Below, in pieces: positions 60,413 through 64,000 of a stretch of 64,000 nucleotides of DNA. This DNA is from Hoeflea sp. 108 (GTDB lineage: Bacteria; Pseudomonadota; Alphaproteobacteria; Rhizobiales; Rhizobiaceae). Numbering within the stretch: the stretch's first letter is position 1; the number at the start of each line of letters is the position of its first letter. Under the pieces are notes generated by a model. That model had not been told where the DNA came from. It did no database searches and saw only the letters and a list, made by a program, of their open reading frames with translations. The stretch lies in assembly GCF_000372965.1 (NCBI RefSeq), contig NZ_KB890024.1, positions 806,001 to 870,000 of the forward strand, given 5' to 3'. A program made the translations under genes and the position numbers.

Positions 60413-62956
60413 GTGACGAGCCAAGCGCGACTGGAGACGAATTCGACCGCCGCCATGCTGCCGGAACCATTCGTGCGATGGTTCGCTGAGCGCGGCTGGT
60501 CGCCGCGTGCCCATCAGCTCGACCTGCTCGCCAGCGCCCAGCAGGGCAATTCGGTGCTGCTGATCGCGCCGACTGGCGCGGGCAAGACGCTGGCCGGGTT
60601 CCTGCCGGCGCTGGCCAATCTGGCGATGCGGCCGAAGAAACGTCCCGGCGAGCCGCAGCGCGGCGTGCATACGCTGTACATTTCTCCGCTCAAGGCACTC
60701 GCCGTCGACATCGAGCGCAATCTCGGCAAGCCGGTCGACGAAATGAACCTGCCGATCACGATGGAGACGCGCACCGGCGACACGCCGCAGCACAAGCGCG
60801 CTCGCCAGAAGCTGTCGCCGCCCGATATCCTTTTGACGACACCGGAGCAGCTGGCGCTGCTGATCGCTTCGCCCGACGCTGACCGCTTCTTCAACGGCCT
60901 GCGTTATCTCGTGCTTGACGAGCTGCATTCGTTGGTGACCTCCAAGCGTGGGCACCTGCTGTCGCTCGGGCTGGCGCGCCTCAGGGCCTTCGTGCCCGAC
61001 CTGCAGACGATCGGGCTGTCGGCGACGGTGGCCGATCCGGACGAGCTCCGGCGCTGGCTGGTGCGGCAGCACCCGCCAGGCGAGATGGCTGACCTCATCA
61101 CTGTCTCAGGCGGCGCCAGGCCCGAGATCACAATCCTCGATTCCGAGGAACGCGTGCCGTGGTCGGGGCATTCGGCGCGTTATGCCATCCCCGATGTCTA
61201 TGACGCGATCCGCCGGCACCGGACGACGCTGTTGTTCGTCAACACCCGCAGCCAGGCCGAGCTTTTGTTCCAGGAACTTTGGCGCGTCAACGACGACAAT
61301 CTGCCGATCGCTCTGCATCACGGCTCTCTCGACGTCGGCCAGCGCCGCAAGGTCGAGAAGGCGATGGCCGACAATGTGTTGCGCGCCGTCGTCGCCACCT
61401 CGACGCTCGATCTCGGCATCGATTGGGGTGACGTCGACCTGGTCGTCCATGTCGGCGCACCCAAGGGTGCGAGCCGTCTGGCCCAGCGCATCGGCCGCGC
61501 CAACCACCGGATGGACGAACCCAGCCGGGCGATCCTGGTGCCCGCCAACCGCTTCGAGGTACTGGAGTGCCGGGCGGCCCTCGAGGCCAATTATCTCGGC
61601 GCGCAGGACACACCGCCGCTGATCGACGGCGCGCTCGACGTGCTGGCGCAGCATGTGCTGGGCTGCGCCTGTGGCGCACCCTTTGACGCCGACGAGCTTT
61701 ATGCCGAGGTGACGGGCGCCGCCCCCTATGCCGGGCTCGACCGCGACAGCTTCGACCGTGTCGTCGATTTCGTCGCCACCGGCGGTTACGCGCTGCGCAG
61801 CTACGAACGTTACGCCCGCATTCGCAAGACCAAGGACGGCAAGTGGCGAGTGTCCAATCCGCGCATCGCCCAGCAATACAGGTTGAATGTCGGAACAATC
61901 ATCGAAGCGCCGATGCTGAACGTGCGCTACACCCGCGCCAAGGGCAAATCGGGCGCGGGCACCGCAGCCGCGCTGACGCTGCGCGGCGGGCCGGTGCTCG
62001 GCAAGATCGAGGAGTACTTCGTCGAGACCTTGTCGATCGGCGACATGTTCATGTTCGCCGGCAAGGTGCTGCGCTTCGAGGGCATCCGCGAGAACGAGTG
62101 TTATGTGTCGACGGGCGGCAGCGGCAACGTGCTGGTGCCGTCATATGCCGGCGGCAAGTTCCCGCTGTCGACCTATCTCGCCGACCAGGTGCGCGGCATG
62201 CTGGCCGACCCCGCGCGCTGGAAGGCGCTGCCGGAGCAGGTGGCTGACTGGCTGCGCATCCAGCAGGAGAAGTCGGTGCTGCCGCGCAAGGAGGATCTCC
62301 TCGTCGAGACTTTCCCACGCGGCGAACGCTTCTACATGGTGGCCTATCCCTTCGAGGGCCGTCTGGCACACCAGACGCTCGGCATGCTGTTGACCCGCCG
62401 GCTGGAGCGCATGGGCGCGCGGCCGCTGGGCTTCGTCGCCACCGACTACTCTCTGGCCATCTGGGCGCTTGGCAATCTGGGCGCGATGTTCAAGGCCAAA
62501 AAACCGTCGCTGGCCGAGCTGTTCGATGAGGACATGCTGGGCGATGATCTTGAGGCCTGGCTCGCCGACAGCTGGCTGCTCAAGCGGACCTTTCGCAATT
62601 GCGCCGTGATTTCGGGGCTGATCGAGAAGCGTTTCCCCGGCCAGGAAAAGAACGGACGCCAGGTGACGGTTTCGGCCGACCTCATTTACGACGTCTTGCG
62701 CAGCCATGAGCCCGACCACATCCTGCTCAAGGCGACACGGGCGGATGCCGCGAGCGGGCTGCTCGATGTCAGGAGACTGGCTGAGATGCTCTCGCGCATC
62801 CGCGGGCGAATCGTGCACAAGATGCTCGACCAGATTTCGCCGCTGGCGGTGCCTGTCATGCTCGAGATCGGCAAGGAGCCGGTCAATGGCGAGGCGCACG
62901 ACTCCCTGCTGCTCGAGGCAGCGGACCTGATCGAAGAGGCGATGGGAAGCGCATGA
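60413..62956 (+). CDS. lhr: Lhr-type ligase-associated DEXH box helicase
   Basis: The 847-residue superfamily 2 helicase has Walker A APTGAGKTLAGF (about 52-63), DEXH-type VLDELHSLV (168-176, motif DELH), SAT-type GLSATVADP, motif IV-VI regions (LLFVNTRSQAELLFQ, VVATSTLDLGIDWGDVDLVVHVGAPKG, QRIGRANHR), and Lhr-type winged helix and beta-barrel domains in the C-terminal half. It translocates on DNA in repair. The GTG at 60413 is the longest start; an ATG at codon 15 is also possible. It is coupled by a 4-base overlap to the MPE gene. Confidence 0.93.
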   Translation: MTSQARLETNSTAAMLPEPFVRWFAERGWSPRAHQLDLLASAQQGNSVLLIAPTGAGKTLAGFLPALANLAMRPKKRPGEPQRGVHTLYISPLKALAVDIERNLGKPVDEMNLPITMETRTGDTPQHKRARQKLSPPDILLTTPEQLALLIASPDADRFFNGLRYLVLDELHSLVTSKRGHLLSLGLARLRAFVPDLQTIGLSATVADPDELRRWLVRQHPPGEMADLITVSGGARPEITILDSEERVPWSGHSARYAIPDVYDAIRRHRTTLLFVNTRSQAELLFQELWRVNDDNLPIALHHGSLDVGQRRKVEKAMADNVLRAVVATSTLDLGIDWGDVDLVVHVGAPKGASRLAQRIGRANHRMDEPSRAILVPANRFEVLECRAALEANYLGAQDTPPLIDGALDVLAQHVLGCACGAPFDADELYAEVTGAAPYAGLDRDSFDRVVDFVATGGYALRSYERYARIRKTKDGKWRVSNPRIAQQYRLNVGTIIEAPMLNVRYTRAKGKSGAGTAAALTLRGGPVLGKIEEYFVETLSIGDMFMFAGKVLRFEGIRENECYVSTGGSGNVLVPSYAGGKFPLSTYLADQVRGMLADPARWKALPEQVADWLRIQQEKSVLPRKEDLLVETFPRGERFYMVAYPFEGRLAHQTLGMLLTRRLERMGARPLGFVATDYSLAIWALGNLGAMFKAKKPSLAELFDEDMLGDDLEAWLADSWLLKRTFRNCAVISGLIEKRFPGQEKNGRQVTVSADLIYDVLRSHEPDHILLKATRADAASGLLDVRRLAEMLSRIRGRIVHKMLDQISPLAVPVMLEIGKEPVNGEAHDSLLLEAADLIEEAMGSA

Positions 62957-63666
62957 ACATAGCCGCGCGCGATCTGACCAGGGAAGGCTGCGAGACCATC
63001 GCCATCGCTGGCGTGCGCGCCGCTTGTGACTGGCGCGGCGTGGTGAATTTCCCAGAACTCGACCTGCTCGTCGTCTCCGACCTGCACCTGGAGAAAGGCT
63101 CGTCGCACGCCCGCCGTGGTCGGCTGATCCCGCCCTACGACACGGCAGCGACGCTGCAGCGCCTGGCCGAGGTGGTCGAGGACTACGCGCCGCGCATCAT
63201 CGTCAGCCTCGGCGACAGTTTTCACGACGGTGAGGGTGCAGCGCGCTTGCCCGAGCCGTTTCGCGACAGCCTGACGGCGATGATGAAGGGCCGGAACTGG
63301 TTCTGGATCGCGGGCAACCACGATCCCGACGCGCCGGCCGATTTGCCCGGCGAGACGGTCGAGGAACTGGCGGTCTCAGGCCTGGTTTTTCGCCACGAGC
63401 CGTCGAAGGGCCACGCCGCGGGCGAGATTGCGGGGCACTTGCATCCTTGCGCGCGCATCGTCCAGCGCGGCCGCTCGGTCCGCCGCCGCTGTTTTGCCAG
63501 CGATGGCGAACGGTTGGTGATGCCGGCCTTCGGCGCCTTCACCGGTTCGCTCAACGTGCTCGACCGGGCCTATCGCGGCATGTTCCGCGATGGCGCGCCA
63601 ACCGCGTATATGATCGGGACGAGCCGGGTGTACCCGATTGCCGGGTCGCTGCTCAGGCCGGGGTGA
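62953..63666 (+). CDS. pdeM: Ligase-associated metallophosphoesterase / nuclease MPE (PdeM)
   Basis: The 237-residue protein is a binuclear metallophosphoesterase: DLH (D43, H45), GDSFHD (G87, D88), GNHD (121-124), H148 in FRHEP, and GHLHP (161-165) are all present. In Pseudomonas putida, the homologous MPE is a manganese-dependent DNA endonuclease encoded in the same cluster. The ATG overlaps the lhr stop by four bases (ATGA). Its C-terminus is intact. It is transcribed with lhr. Confidence 0.93.
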   Translation: MNIAARDLTREGCETIAIAGVRAACDWRGVVNFPELDLLVVSDLHLEKGSSHARRGRLIPPYDTAATLQRLAEVVEDYAPRIIVSLGDSFHDGEGAARLPEPFRDSLTAMMKGRNWFWIAGNHDPDAPADLPGETVEELAVSGLVFRHEPSKGHAAGEIAGHLHPCARIVQRGRSVRRRCFASDGERLVMPAFGAFTGSLNVLDRAYRGMFRDGAPTAYMIGTSRVYPIAGSLLRPG

Positions 63667-63744
63667 TTTCCGACGTGACGGCCATTCAATCGCCGAGTGC
63701 CGGAGATCGACGCTTAAGCGCGACCGGGCTGGATCGCCGCCGCG

Positions 63745-64000
63745 TTAATCCTTCCTGAAGATGATCCTTCCGAGCCATCCGGTGAACATTGCCAGCCCGA
63801 TGGCAAAGAGGCCGTAGCCGAAGCCGTGGTCGGAGGCGAAGCGGAAGATGGTCTGCTCGAAGCCGGACTTGACGATGGCGAGCTGGGTCGAGGTTTCCTT
63901 GATGAACAGGCCGTTGCGGAACAGGAAGGCGCGCGCCTTGTGGGTGCCGACGGGCACGTTGGGGGCGAGGTGCAGGGTGGCGCGGAACAGGTTGGCCGAC
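63745..64000 (-). CDS. TIGR02186-type membrane protein, 5' part outside window
   Basis: The reading frame is open through the right edge, so only the C-terminal 84 or so residues are seen. The sequence NLFRATLHLAPNVPVGTHKARAFLFRNG is followed by KSGFEQTIFRF and a membrane helix with a GWLGRIIFRKD end, as I recall for TIGR02186 proteins. These are alphaproteobacterial membrane proteins usually next to a TauE/SafE-type transporter gene. If so, the missing left neighbour outside the window may be such a transporter. Confidence 0.75.
   Translation of the reverse strand, partial: SANLFRATLHLAPNVPVGTHKARAFLFRNGLFIKETSTQLAIVKSGFEQTIFRFASDHGFGYGLFAIGLAMFTGWLGRIIFRKD

Noticed and set aside
60413..63666. 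Lhr and MPE as an anti-phage defence system
   Set aside because: The full gene set (ligase, exonuclease, Lhr-type helicase, MPE) fits the known DNA repair cluster and the region lacks other defence genes.

Overview
The window looks like chromosomal DNA of a GC-rich alphaproteobacterium, most likely a Hyphomicrobiales/Phyllobacteriaceae member of the Mesorhizobium or Aminobacter type. This rests on the fdsGBACD formate dehydrogenase operon, the many solute-binding-protein ABC transporters, MocR/ROK/LysR/Lrp regulators, an Exo-ligase / Lhr-MPE DNA repair cluster, a TIGR02186-like membrane protein, and dispersed GC-rich palindromes (CCCGAAAA-type and CTCCCC-N4-GGGGAG-type) typical of rhizobial intergenic DNA. 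No phage, insertion sequence, CRISPR array or rRNA was seen. One tRNA gene is present, tRNA-Thr(CGT). The assignment to a lineage is inference from gene content and protein resemblance, not from a search.

Layout. 1-1.0 kb: end of a DedA-type membrane protein and a small unknown gene. 1.1-8.3 kb (minus strand): LysR regulator followed by fdsG-fdsB-fdsA-fdhD-fdsD, a NAD-dependent, molybdenum (bis-MGD) formate dehydrogenase with its sulfurtransferase, interrupted between fdsA and fdhD by an inverted-repeat element. 8.5-19.9 kb: small stress and housekeeping genes: a DoxX/SRPBCC/VOC set, an Mrp-type Fe-S carrier ATPase, a CoxG-like protein, a membrane diguanylate cyclase, a methyltransferase, a sugar-acid dehydratase, an ArsR-led minus-strand set (ArsR, AHSA1, GFA, DUF899), and a secreted Ser/Asn-repeat protein. 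19.9-26.7 kb: ROK regulator, a compact three-gene redox operon (PPOX flavoprotein, [2Fe-2S] ferredoxin, ferredoxin reductase), a convergent MttB-family methyltransferase and a MocR regulator. 26.9-31.8 kb: pgi, HAD phosphatase, GNAT acetyltransferase, azlCD with a divergent Lrp regulator.

31.9-46 kb: a long-chain acyl-CoA ligase carrying a roughly 220-residue histone-H1-like Lys/Ala/Pro N-terminal tail, then two complete peptide-type ABC importer operons on the plus strand. The first is dppABCDF-like. The second has a Tat-exported binding protein and four translationally coupled genes that end in a probable L-2-amino-thiazoline-4-carboxylate hydrolase. 46-53.2 kb: small stress proteins, a GFA protein, a two-component system downstream of a cytochrome b561 and a COG4705-type membrane protein, and several small periplasmic or unknown genes. 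53.5-55 kb: tRNA-Thr and a nitronate monooxygenase-like enzyme. 55-63.7 kb: a membrane-anchored unknown protein and the ligase-associated DNA repair cluster (ATP-dependent DNA ligase and beta-CASP-like exonuclease on the minus strand; Lhr-type helicase and MPE/PdeM nuclease on the plus strand). A TPR-methyltransferase and a small coiled-coil gene sit between the two arms. The right edge cuts a TIGR02186-type membrane protein.

Nothing here is clearly an unknown defence or mobile system. The strongest candidates for under-described biology are the H1-tailed acyl-CoA ligase, the NSSS-repeat secreted protein, the PPOX-ferredoxin-reductase module facing an MttB homologue, the importer operon fused to ATC hydrolase, and the split DNA-repair cluster. 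Functions were assigned by reading motifs and family resemblance; no database search was run.
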